From Sordaria brevicollis (taxonomy: Eukaryota > Ascomycota > Sordariomycetes > Sordariales > Sordariaceae), in NCBI GenBank assembly GCA_033439795.1, contig JAUTDP010000002.1, positions 5,084,001 through 5,148,000 of the forward strand: a stretch of DNA of 64,000 bases, given 5' to 3'. The notes under the pieces are model-generated. The model made no database searches. It was not told where the DNA came from and was given only the letters and a program-made list of their open reading frames with translations. Within the stretch, counting starts at the first letter, position 1. Every line of letters begins with the position of its first letter. Of this stretch, positions 41,253 to 52,580 are shown piece by piece. The position numbers and the translations under genes were made by a program.

Positions 41253-44200
41253 CTTGACGAATTTGTCGATGGGGATGTGGTAAGGAGGGAACTGCTGAGA
41301 AGGCGCGCCTATGGGAAAAGGTGATGGGTGAGTTGCAGGTCGAAGAGGGAGAGGACGAGAGACAGGCTGGTTAGGGAAGGGTTTCGACGGACAGGCACTT
41401 ATACCCATCTCTGTCGTTGCCTCCCGTCAGTCCCATACGATACTTGCGATCCAGATATGCCGTCCTCAACATACAATCACGGCTTGGAGCCCCCATCTTC
41501 CACTACAACGTTGAATCTTGCTTCGTGCCAAGATCCCCCTGCTATTGGTTCAACCGGTTGCCGAGCTCCGTGCCAGAGGTTCATTGCCGTTGTGAACCGC
41601 CGTTGTTGAACTGCCGCATCTGCCGCATATTGGCCTGTTTGGTGGTTAAATCCGGGGTAAACTCCAAGACAGACCTCATTGGTGAGAGACGAGATCGACC
41701 TCCAACGGGCAATATCAAGAGATGAAGACTTGCAAGGTGACCCCTCTCACAAGATATCTACTGTTATTGAAGATTTAGATGAAGGTTGATGATGGGGTTT
41801 GTCATTCGCCACGATCAGTTGGACAAGCGTTGATGGTGATAGGAGCGGTAACAGTGCCGTTGCCACATGGTGTTCGGCTGGTTGGCGGTTGAAGTTTCAC
41901 AGAGTCAGAAGACATGCTAGAGTCGCAGTTCTTCCAGATTAGGAAACTGTTGAAGTGTAAGTCAGAACCTTATCATGACTGACAATCTCGGTAATCGCTT
42001 TGATTCTAACCCTCCAACTTGATGCTGGAGGCGGCCTCTCGCCCTCTCGGTTTGTGCCCACGGCAATCTGTTTCGAGTTTTCCAAACATCAAAATGTCCA
42101 AAATAGCAACTACGAGATCAGAAATCGTTTGAAAGCATCTCAAATAGGGAAGTGAAGAGAGAAAGCCGGATTTTATCCATATTGGCATGCCACACTGGGA
42201 CCAAGCTCGTGAGGCCTTCAGACTGCTTCGTCCATCTCAACCCGGTTCTGACTTCATCTCCCTTATCTCCCGATGTTCAGAGCAGATACCCAAAAGATTG
42301 TTGCCTAAACCTCCAAACAGTGGACGAAACTCGTTCAACACCAACAACCGCGAATAGCGATTTATCATGTCTCCCATAGGATGCCTGCTCCTAGCCAGCT
42401 GTCATCCATCGTAGCACCTACTGTAAGTACCTAACAGCAGCCACAGCTTACTATGACTAGATTCTAGGCTGTTCCGGGACCCCTAGCTGTCGTTTCAATG
42501 GTCGATAAACGTCCGAGTGGCTTGGAGGCAACCAAGATCAAAGAGGCCGAAAGCCTTGCAAAAGCAAAGAGAGGACCTATTAATGAAGGGGTGGACAGAT
42601 GGGGTAGAAGCAGGTAATAAGCAAAATCTCGGGCTTATGGACGAACCCATTGACTGCCACGCTCCACAGCCCTATGCGAGCACTTCTGTGAGCCATGACA
42701 ATAATGTGCGGATGTTGACCAAAGATTAAAGACAGGAAGTGTCCAAGAAAGGTACGAGATAGACCCAAGAGTGGTCCAGGAGACATCCAAGACGTCCCAA
42801 GAGATAACGGCTCGTATAAGATCTGGGCGGCATGGGTTGGGGTAAGTCCTGGCGGAAAGGAGGCTCGACTACTTCGTTGTCCACATTATTTTTTTCAATC
42901 CCCCACTTGAAGAGTTTCTTCTCTTTGCCTTCCCATCATAAACATCGTCGATATGAGGGCTGAAGTTGACGTCTAGGAAAACAAACCCCAAACCCATGGT
43001 CCTGATGAATCCTTCATTCACCGTCCTTTCAGTCTCTCACTGGCCAACCCCGGCCTTATAGGGCGCTGCCCAGTGCCCGCTGGCAATGCTGACGCCAAGC
43101 CTTTGACTGACCGGACATGTCGTCTGCAACTTGCCGACAACCATCACCACTTCCAAACCCTCTTCCCAACTCGTATCTCAACAGCCTGGCTTTGTGTTTA
43201 TAATCAAGCTCCCGACAAGTGCCCGAAAAAGCAACCGAAGCATTTTGGACAAGAAATCTTGAAATGAGCCAAAAGATAACAAGCTCTCATCCAAGCTTTC
43301 CATCCAAGCCCCAAGCCCCCCAAGAGCCTCCAAGCCCTCCAAGCCCCGAAAAAAGCCGAACACTCGCGCTTACCCAAGACAGACGCCGCGTTTAGCGCCA
43401 CCACTTTCATCGTGATAGGGGAGATTGAGAAACATGGGGCCCACTCCGACTGGCCATTTTTACTTTTTGAGTTCTGACACTGACAGCGAGGATCTGAAAC
43501 CTTGTTTGGTATAGGCCCGTTTGCGGGCCCCAGGCAGCTAGAATTGCCAAAGAACCAGTGAGGAAAACGTGATAGCGGTAGTGCTGAGCCTTGTGGGCTT
43601 TTGGGCTTGGTAAGTGGTTGGAAAAGGTGGTTAACGGGGATTGGTCGTTTTTTTCTTCGTCCTCCTTACAGCGGTCCTTTCTGACGGCTGTTGTCCGGGC
43701 TGATGATGTGATAAACCGGACTTTGGGAGCTGGAGATGATTTGTCAGTTGAACCATTTTGGGTTTATCAGGAAGCGCAAAAAGATGGAGTGTTTACTCAT
43801 CGTGTTGATATAGGAGAAAGGTGAGAGATGAGGAGAGATAATCGGACCGCTGGCGCTCATTCTCGAAATTTTTGCGGGTACTGGCATTGGCATCACTCAT
43901 AGCCTCCGAGATACGAACTCTTCGACTCAAACAATCACGACTTTCCCATCTTGGCGTATCATATGTCCACTTCAATTCTCCCTTATCATCTTGGTGAACT
44001 CTTGGGAGGCAGCTTGGTCGCACGATGACGGGAATGACACAGATGACCGATGACCGATGACGATAACATCCCATCCCTTTCGAGAATACTTCCCCTCCAA
44101 GAGACATCCATATCAGTCAGTCAGACTCTGACTCTGGCCGTCAGTCTCGTCTCACCAAGCCTCGTCTCGCAACCGAATGGCCCAATTCGGCAATTTCCTC

Positions 44201-44771
44201 ATCGGTTTCAAACTCCTATCTATCGCTTCTTTCGGAATCCGGGTGCCTACATCGCCTTGCGGAAATTAAACCCAAGCTCTACCAAGATCCTTCCAAGCCA
44301 GGACAAGCCAGAGGGCTGAGCAACGGCTACATCAACGGGACCTGGGAGGGGGTCCATCGCTGACGGGCCGGGGGGCACAGCATTCAGGTAAGGCTCGTGG
44401 GGGCTGGCGGCGGGTTGGTGAGAATGAGCGGCGGTCAAAAACTTTCCATCATCATTTTCACAAGATGTCGGAACACGCCAAGCCCTAACAGCCCAACACG
44501 GCGGATGCTAAAGCGGATGTTAGTATGGGCGATCGCTACTGCAAGTGGTCGCGGTTACCTGGTACAGCTGTCCAGTGATTTGTTAGCGCTATCTGCAGGG
44601 TGTCAGCTTAGTGTGCAGTGCCACCTCACAACCGTGGACACCACCACCCCCGGGCCATCACCACCACGACCTACCAAGATGATGGGTACCCGCCGCCATG
44701 GGTCGGGGTTGGAGAGTAAAAGAATGTGGCAGCCTTGACGGGATGGATCCCTGGATCTGAAATCTATTAAA
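41253..44771. other. long intergenic stretch left of the transposon
   Basis: About 3.5 kb without a gene I can support. It has one AAATCCGGGGT motif at 41648-41658 and a CCAAGCC-rich low-complexity patch at 43290-43347. Open frames stay below 115 codons and show no family motifs. The gene-poor state fits the edge of RIP-inactivated DNA. Confidence 0.4.
43290..43347 (+). repeat. CCAAGCC-rich imperfect tandem repeat
   Basis: About seven irregular copies of CCAAGCYYY in 58 bases. No coding or regulatory meaning is seen. Confidence 0.6.
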
Positions 44772-44779
44772 TATATCTT

Positions 44780-47700
44780 GAGAAAAACTACGCCCACACA
44801 CACTCCCTCCTACACTCACACGTATACCCACCTATAACAGCTAACATAACTTACAGCCGTTTTTACTGGTAAAATCCCGTTTCCCTCATATTATGTAATA
44901 TTCTTAATAAATCTAATAAGCGCGCTATAACCGCCAAAGTCGTAATAATCTCATAGTATTGAATATAACGTAAAATACAACGTATAATAGAATAACGTTA
45001 AAATCCTAATAAATAAACCCCTCTTATTTATTTTAAATATTTACCGCTAGTATTCTATAAATCTTCCTCCTACTATTCCTCTTTATTATTATTACTATTA
45101 ATTACGATAGGGTCGTTTTTATTATCCCCCTCCTCCTTATTAATAATTTCCCTATTAATAACCTCCCTTCTATCCCCTTCGTTATTATTAATTATAATAG
45201 GGTTTAATAGGTTACCCTTCCTTTTCTTCTAAATTATAACCGGGTCTTTATCCTCCTTTTCTTCGAAGTTAAAATACTTAAAATCCGCTATACGGTTATA
45301 TTCCTACCCTATATTACTATATTATTAGGCCTTCCGTTTATACTTTTTAAATTCCTAAATATAATAAGCGTTTATTATATAGCGCGAATATTCCTCCCGC
45401 TTAAAAATAAAGGGCCTATAATAGGAGACGTAAGTAGGTTATCCTTAATAATAAATTATATTCGGTTTTATAAAGCCAATTTCTTTTTTAATTTTAGGCT
45501 AGAGTTTTAGGTGGCTGTAACGACCCTTATACTATTTTACTTACTCCCTATCCTTTTCGAAGGCAACGTTATAGGGTAATTCCATCTTTTTAGGTAATTT
45601 TTTATAGAAGTAATAGGGTAGATTAAATAGGGTATAAATAATGGTTACTTTCTATTATTTTACTTTTTAAGCGAATTAGGTTTATTATTACTCCTTTATA
45701 AATATAATAGGTATAAATACTTCCTCTTTACGACTATGACCCGTTACCCTCTTTTCCCTTAGTTGTAGTGGTTCTTCTATATCCGATTTTATTAAGTTAT
45801 AACCGAGATAAATGCCGTCGAAATAGGTATTATTATCGTTAAGGATAATGGGAATTACTTTTCGTTAATTAGGGAAGGGGAAGGGGAAGGGGAAGGAAGG
45901 CTAAGGTATAAAGAGGGGGGAGGAATAACGGGAAGAAAAGGGAGACTATAAAGGGGGCGTATAATTATAGATAATTAATTTAAATATCGAATTATATTCT
46001 TTTATACTTTTAACCGTAGTAGTAGAGCCCTTTAAATTTATATTAATATTATTTGGAGTATTAGAGCGCTTTAGAATATTCTCTTTATTATTATTAATAA
46101 TAATATAATTGTATATTAGGGTCGTTAAAATAGATTCCCTTTACTAATTTTATTAATTATCCTTCTATTATTATACGTACCCTCCCCTCCCTTATTTTAT
46201 TTAATTAGGCTACGATATTACGGTAATAACGTTTATAATATCGAAAATTTCGATATTATTACCTAATTTAAATTATAAATAATTATACCGCGTTAAAGTT
46301 TATATAGGCGCCGTATTTTGAATGCTACCTTACGGCGTAATTATATATTAGGATTAGGTTTAGGAACGAATAATATAATTTAATCGTACGACGTAAATCC
46401 GCTCTATATTAAAGGGACTACTTTTATTACGTAGGTAACCTTTAGGCTTTATTATAATAGCGGGCTATAATATAAAATATTTATTAATTGAATCCTATAG
46501 TATAGGTTAATATAGGGAAATTCGATAAATAAATATATAGTATAATTTACCCTAATTTGGCGTAAATATTAATAGGGGTAGTATTAATCTCTATTAATAA
46601 GTATTCTTCCATCCCTTTTAAATTGCGCTAATATATTATGGGCGTAAAGTAATTTATATTATTTATTGAAGTGGCCAATATATTTAGGGAGAAAGTTATT
46701 CGTAATTTTTACTTTATTATTACGTATATTAGGTAAAGTAGGGAATAATTATTAATATTGTACGTTAAGGAGCTTTAACGCCTACGAGGATAATTCTAAT
46801 AGGTATTTATTAAATTAAGTTACGTTATTTAACGCCTATTTAGTACGTATAATTGTAATAGAATTACTATTCTTTATTTTATAGCGATTGTAACGGTTAT
46901 TAATATATTGGATATAGGCGTCGTAAAGGTCGGCGAACCTATTCTTTATTAATAAGCGGTACGATTTAACGGAACTGTTATTAAATTCGTTAAATAACGT
47001 AGTCTTTTATTTATAATTAAAGTTTTCGTTAATATAATACCCTATTTAATTTTATTTAATGGGGAGGAGTTCGTCGTTAATATATTTAATAAGGGTAAGT
47101 TAAGATTTATTAAAAGTATTAATAAGGATACGGTATACTTTTTTAAATTTATTAACGGTAGAATTGTAAATTATATATTATTATATAAAAAAGAAGGTAG
47201 AACGGGTTTAAGTAAGCCCCTCTTCGATAAGCGTAACGAATTTTACTATTTTGCGCGCTTTATAATAGTAGTACGTTAATTCGTTAAAATCGCGGGTATT
47301 TTTATCTACCTCCTCGTTAAGTTGTTCGTCGATAATAAATGAATTTTTATTATTATTAGATTAATTATCGTTATCTTTATTGTCCTTATTATCGTTAAAT
47401 TAATTATCGTCGATATTTTTATTATTAGAATTTAATTCGGGGTTATTAAAGCGCCGCTAAGATTTCTTAATTTTTTTAATAATATTATAATTAAAGTATT
47501 ATACGTATCGCTATAATATAGTATTAGGCAAATATTTAGTAAACGCGTTAATTTATTACGCGTCGCCGTTGGTAATAATTATATTAAATAAAAAGATTTC
47601 GAATTTCTCCGCTATAGCGACGATTTATTAGGCTAGGTAAGCGAATCCCTCTTTCTCCCTCTTATTATTAAATATTATTTAGAAGATAAGTATAGAAGTA

Positions 47701-48966
47701 TATTCGTTAATAATAATAACCGTTTATATTAATAGAAAATAGTAATAGTTTATTTTATAAATAGTATTAAAGGTAATATATTAAAATAATTGTAATTATA
47801 TTTTATATTACCGACGGGTTAATTAAATAGCGTTCGATAAAATAATTTTTACTTCGTTAATTTAATTAATATAATAATAAATAATATCGCTATCGGTTTT
47901 TAAAAATTTAATAAATATTTAAGTATCTTTATACCCCTCTCGAAACGTCTTTTTCAATTGTATACGTATATTCTCGAAATCCTTATATATAATAAAGTAT
48001 ATAGGGTATTAAATCTAAATTATAGAATAAACGGATTGAATAGTAAATTCCCGCTTTTTAAAAAGGGTAATTACTTATTCTAATACTTTTAAATCCAACT
48101 TTAATACTTTCTCCCGTAAAAATAAATAAGTATCGAAGTTTTTAAAAGGCGGGTACCCGTCGTAGCTATTATTAATTATTTTCGTAGTTTAATACTATCT
48201 TTAGGTAATATACGCGGTAACGACCAATTTAAATAGGTAATTTAATATTATCTTTCGAGAGGTTCGGTTACGTTTACTTCGATAATTAGAAGAGGGTTTA
48301 GGGTTATAGGAAGTATAGTTGTATTAGTAAAAATATCGAATTATTTTACTAAATATAGGGTAGTTGCGGTTCTTAGTCGTATACTTTATAGTACGCTAAA
48401 GTACTATACTAAATTAATATTAGCGGTAAAATTGAACGATATCGCGATAAGCTTTATAGATAATATTTCGAAGCGGGAATATAATAATAGCGTCGGGCGG
48501 TATATACTATAAATCGCGGTAGAATAAGGTATTTAATATAAAGGTCGTAATAGTATCGTTCGAATTGCGGCGGCGGATAGGCATCTACTACCGAATTAAT
48601 TACCTTTAATTAGCGGCGATATATTTAATATAAAGATTGACTTACGATTAATAATTAATAATAGAATATATAGATTTAGTAAGGATATAGAATTGGTAGT
48701 GTTATAAGGTTGCGTTATAAAGTTGTATTATAGGGTGTGCGTTACGACCGTATATGTAAAAACCGCAAAGTTTTTAAGATCCTAGAAAATTCGGTAAATG
48801 CGGTAAATGTTACGTGTATAAGAATGGGGTAATTTAGCGGGGAAAACGGGGATTTTATGTGCAGCTGTTATAGCTGATAGGGAATTGGCAAGCTGGGCGC
48901 GGGTAAGGGTTATATATGGGATGTGTGTGAATGTAGGACTCGATGTGTGTGGGCGTAGTTTTTCTC
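44780..48966. mobile_element. RIP-mutated hAT-like DNA transposon with TIRs and an 8-bp target duplication
   Basis: The 4187-base island is strongly AT-rich, dominated by TAATA/TTATTA words, with stops in all frames, as expected after RIP (C to T, mostly at CpA). Its ends are inverted repeats: both begin GAGAAAAACTACGCCC followed by ACACACA, with weaker similarity continuing to about 45-60 bases. The flanking direct repeat TATATCTT occurs at 44772-44779 and 48967-48974, a perfect 8-base target duplication, typical of hAT elements. Base composition changes sharply within a short distance of both ends. No transposase can be read in its present state. Family assignment rests on duplication length and size. 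Confidence 0.85.
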
Positions 48967-49095
48967 TATATCTTCGTGGTGGTCGCTGCCTTTCGGTAGT
49001 GCTTCTGTGAGAAGTGTTGCTTTGCCTTTTGTTGACAGCCCGGTACCAGACTTAGACGCCGAAGTAGAAGTCGGGCATCAACATCAGCATCCAAA

Positions 49096-51162
49096 ATGAC
49101 GACGACGACGATATCGATGACAAAGATGGCCACAGCACCTGTCCTCCTCCCGCCGACTCCTCCACAGACACCACCACTCGAAGCCAGGAAACCATCATCG
49201 CCAACAACCGTCACCATCTCCCCATCCCTACCTCCAAGCGCCACGAGCGCCTCCTACTTCGACATCTCAACACCACAACCATCACCACCCAAACTCGCCA
49301 AGCCAACATCACTACCAACCCCCAAACCATCGCCATCAACCCTCCTCTCCCCAGCTCTACCAATCCCCCCCTCACCCTCAACAACCTTTGCCTTCGAAAA
49401 AGCCCCGCCCCTTCCTCCTTCTCCTCCTTCTCCGAGTTCCCCAGGGCAGCCCTCCCAATCTCTCCAAGCCGCCTCCTCCCGCCTCCTCGCCCTCGGTTGG
49501 AAATCCCGTCCCAGACAAGGTCCCCAAGGCGATTGCCGACAACTCCAAAAGTTCAATAGGTCACTAGCAATCCCGACGTTACTACCAGGTGGTGTGCCGA
49601 GTGTGGTCGTGCATGGCCCGAAATGCGAATGCAGAGAACGGGAACAGACCACCGAAAGGGCGGCAGATGAGGAACTTGTCGCGAGGGTGTTAGCGTTGGC
49701 AGAGAGGAAGGAGGTGAGAGAGCGGGTTGAGATGCAGCGGAGGATAAAGGAGAAGAGGCAGAGGAAATTGGCAAAAAGGGAGAGGAGTGCAGAGAGGAAG
49801 AAAACCAGGATGTTTGGGTGGAAGGTACCCTTCTTCGGCAGTTCGAGCACATCGCTCTCTGACTCCAGCTCCGGTTCCGATTCCGAATCCACAACCACCA
49901 CCGGCAGCAGCCAGCATCACGTAACGGACTTGTGCCTTGCCTGCTCAAACCTCGACGTGGACAAAATCTTCACCCACCTCTTCGTCAACAACGTACCGAT
50001 TAATGGACGATGCAACATCACCTCTTCCGAGTCCGAATCTGCTTCACCCGTTGAGACCACACCTGTCTTTTCTGTGCTGAGATCACCACTCTTCGCGACA
50101 CGTCCTCGAGCTCAGATCGCCATACTGCGGTTGTTACTAGATCTAGGAGCTGACGCAAACGCTTCCGTCTCCCTCAACCCTCTCTCATTCGAGTCTTCCC
50201 TGCTGTCAACACAGGCACAAACAGGGAGGATCACAGCCCTAAGCACAACCTGCGTTCTCGGGATGGTAGAAGCCGTTTCCCTCCTTTTGTCACACGGCGC
50301 CAGACTCGACGCGCGAGAAACCAACCTTCCGCTGGGAGTGGATGGTCGAAATGGCAAGGCGCTGTCAGCTTTGGACGTCGCTATCATGGCTGGACAGGAA
50401 AGGGTGGTGGAGATGCTCCTCCGGTCTGGCGCTTCTGTAACAGCCACCTGCGAACTCTTCCTCCCTTCCCAACCTCCTACCAAGTCCGCAGTAGCCATTG
50501 GTGGTCGACCACGTTTGCGGTCTGCTTCAACTGCCAATTTGCTTTCGACGAGGCAACAGCAATACGGACAAACACTCCAAGTACCAAGCATGGAAGACAT
50601 CCGTCCGCAAGAACCGCAATGGCCAACCCCTCTACCAATCTCACAAAAACCTACAAGACTCTCGGGCGTTACACCCCTTCATCTGGCTGCTATGGCTGGG
50701 AATCTGGGAATGGCGGCGATGATCACATCCAGTCCCTACTCCAAAGCTGACACGAACGCTCGTACTTCATCCTCTGGTTCGTATACCGGTGGTCGCACAC
50801 CTCTCCATTACTCTGTCGAGGCCTTGAACCTTGAAGTTTCCTCCCTACTTCTCTCCGATCCAAGGACGGAGGTGGAGGTAACGGATGATGAGGGCGCCAC
50901 TCCTTTGGCCTTGCTTGTCAGCAAGGTCGAGCGGAGTGGTGGTAGCAAGAGGGTAAGCGAGGAGACAGTGGAGCTGGTGAGGCGGTTACTTAGGGCTGGT
51001 GCGAATGCCGGAGTTAGGCTTGGGACGGATTTGAGTTTGAAGGCTAGGCTGTTGGCGTTGGATACTGCGACAGTTGTGGATGAGGACAGAAGGTGGGAGA
51101 GGTTGTTTGACGAAGATGCAAGAGGGGTATTAAGGGGTAGTGTCAAAAGGCGGACCTTTTAG
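49096..51162 (+). CDS. ankyrin-repeat protein with a disordered Pro/Ser-rich N-terminus
   Basis: An intronless frame of 688 residues from the ATG at 49096 (context CCAAAATGAC). The first ~150 residues are Pro/Ser/Thr-rich and probably disordered. A basic, probably coiled-coil segment (about 190-235, rich in ERKE/KEKRQRK) follows, then a Ser-rich linker. From about residue 270 ankyrin repeats appear: a helix pair ending LLLDLGADANAS, SLLLSHGARLDAR, ALDVAIMAGQERVVEMLLRS, GVTPLHLAAMAGN, RTPLHYSVEALNLEVSSLLL and DDEGATPLALL. The role is probably protein binding in the cytosol or nucleus; no enzymatic domain is seen. The right target duplication of the transposon ends 122 bases before the start codon, so the leader and promoter must be short or include transposon sequence. 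Confidence 0.85.
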   Translation: MTTTTISMTKMATAPVLLPPTPPQTPPLEARKPSSPTTVTISPSLPPSATSASYFDISTPQPSPPKLAKPTSLPTPKPSPSTLLSPALPIPPSPSTTFAFEKAPPLPPSPPSPSSPGQPSQSLQAASSRLLALGWKSRPRQGPQGDCRQLQKFNRSLAIPTLLPGGVPSVVVHGPKCECREREQTTERAADEELVARVLALAERKEVRERVEMQRRIKEKRQRKLAKRERSAERKKTRMFGWKVPFFGSSSTSLSDSSSGSDSESTTTTGSSQHHVTDLCLACSNLDVDKIFTHLFVNNVPINGRCNITSSESESASPVETTPVFSVLRSPLFATRPRAQIAILRLLLDLGADANASVSLNPLSFESSLLSTQAQTGRITALSTTCVLGMVEAVSLLLSHGARLDARETNLPLGVDGRNGKALSALDVAIMAGQERVVEMLLRSGASVTATCELFLPSQPPTKSAVAIGGRPRLRSASTANLLSTRQQQYGQTLQVPSMEDIRPQEPQWPTPLPISQKPTRLSGVTPLHLAAMAGNLGMAAMITSSPYSKADTNARTSSSGSYTGGRTPLHYSVEALNLEVSSLLLSDPRTEVEVTDDEGATPLALLVSKVERSGGSKRVSEETVELVRRLLRAGANAGVRLGTDLSLKARLLALDTATVVDEDRRWERLFDEDARGVLRGSVKRRTF

Positions 51163-52284
51163 GTACCTTACTTACCCCCTGTCCCTCCCGGCTGAGCGTG
51201 CAAAGAGTTGACGGTTTGGGGGACGCACGCATAATGTTCATCGCTGAAGGATATCATGAGATAAAGGAGAACCGGGAGCTGAGCCAAGGAATCTCTTTTC
51301 TTTCTTTCTTGCATATGGGCATCTGAGCATATGCGCATAGCCATGGCCCTTTCTGGTTAAATTTTCTGAATACCCAACAAACATATAAATATATTCATTC
51401 ACATATATCGCAATGCTCCATTGAACCTGCCAAGCCGCCTTTGATGTTCATGATCCAGCCATTCGGATCTGTTACGACGCTTCCCCGAAGGGAAACGAAC
51501 AAAGAAGAAGGTTGCAGTCCTGAATGGACCATCGGTTGCACCCCTTTTGGACAAACTTGCATTAGTCCGCCGGTCACGGGCGAGGTCGCATAGAATTAAG
51601 CGCGTTAGGCGAGACGAGAAACCGCTTCGGAACTTCTAGAAGAAGAAAAGATGGGGAAGTTTAGTGCCATCATGGGAACAACCGATGCTAACTTCAGCTG
51701 TTTCCCAGCCGGTTTCATGTTACACCTCAACTTGACACTGTGAACACTGGAGTACGGCATGTGTGTCTCGTCTGCCGGTCCAATCGGTACTTATGCCCCA
51801 GAGACGTCTTAAACGCATGTCTGGCCTTACGAGGCTGCCTCTCGCATAATCCTAGTTATAGCATAGCTGAGTATCCCAGGGCTCTGTTCTCGCAGTATAC
51901 GCGCGGCGGTGGCACGTTGCGCAGCCGCTGCTGTGCTGTGATCAGGGCTGAAGTGATGTGTGTGTGTGATGGAATGGAGATGAGGTGACACCACCGTGCA
52001 CCTGAACCGTTACAGACAAGGAGGTGGTCAAGGAGTGTTGCACGACAGAAGAGAGGCCGCCACGAACGATACCATCTTGATTGATCTACGCTAGGATTCC
52101 ATTCTTCGCCTTTTTGAACGACCGTGATGCTGTGCCAAAAAAACCACTTGATGAAAAGAAAGGCTTTTTCCTGAACCCATTCCGAACTCCGAATAAAAAC
52201 GTCAAACTCCGGCGCCGCCTGTATCCTGTTCTCTCTATAAAGCGAGTGTCGTCTAGTCATTTCCCTTTCATTTCCTCCTATCCG
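51163..52284. other. intergenic, no gene recognised
   Basis: 3' flank of the ankyrin gene and of the small zinc-ribbon gene. Nothing supported. Confidence 0.4.
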
Positions 52285-52580
52285 TCAATCCCGCATGGCT
52301 GGAGTGCGGCAGAAGCCACATGCACGGCCTGGGATAACCCAGACATCCTCGCCGTTGGCGGCGCATGTGGAACAACGAATGCCAGGTAGGCCCTGGGCCA
52401 TCAGGTAAGCACATGGACTGATGTATATGGGGGTATCGCAGCACTCACTGGAACTCGACGGATTCCTTCGCCTGCAAAGGATGGGATGTTGAGCGGACCA
52501 GCGCTCGGGAGAAGCAGATCCAGCTGCTGAAGACGGGGAGCGAAAGGGCTCTGAAGGAGAATGTTGTTGAAGGGGAGCAT
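52285..52580 (-). CDS. small two-exon protein with CxxC...CxxC zinc-ribbon-like motif
   Basis: Exon 1 52580-52449 (44 codons) and exon 2 52392-52285 join at a codon boundary to a 79-residue protein. The intron is 56 bases with a canonical GTGAGT donor, a CTTAC-type branch site and a CCCAG acceptor. The start has the context CCAAAATGCT. Exon 2 encodes GIRCSTCAANGEDVWVIPG followed by RACGFCRTP, so two CxxC pairs are spaced 15 residues apart, as in a zinc ribbon. I do not recognise a named family, though similar short CxxC-WVIPG-CxxC proteins seem familiar from other ascomycetes. There is no signal peptide. Support is splice signals plus the cysteine pattern; expression is unproven. Confidence 0.6.

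Noticed and set aside
44780..48966. Short open frames within the AT-rich island
   Set aside because: The sequence is RIP-mutated transposon DNA with frequent stops in all frames; no transposase can be read.
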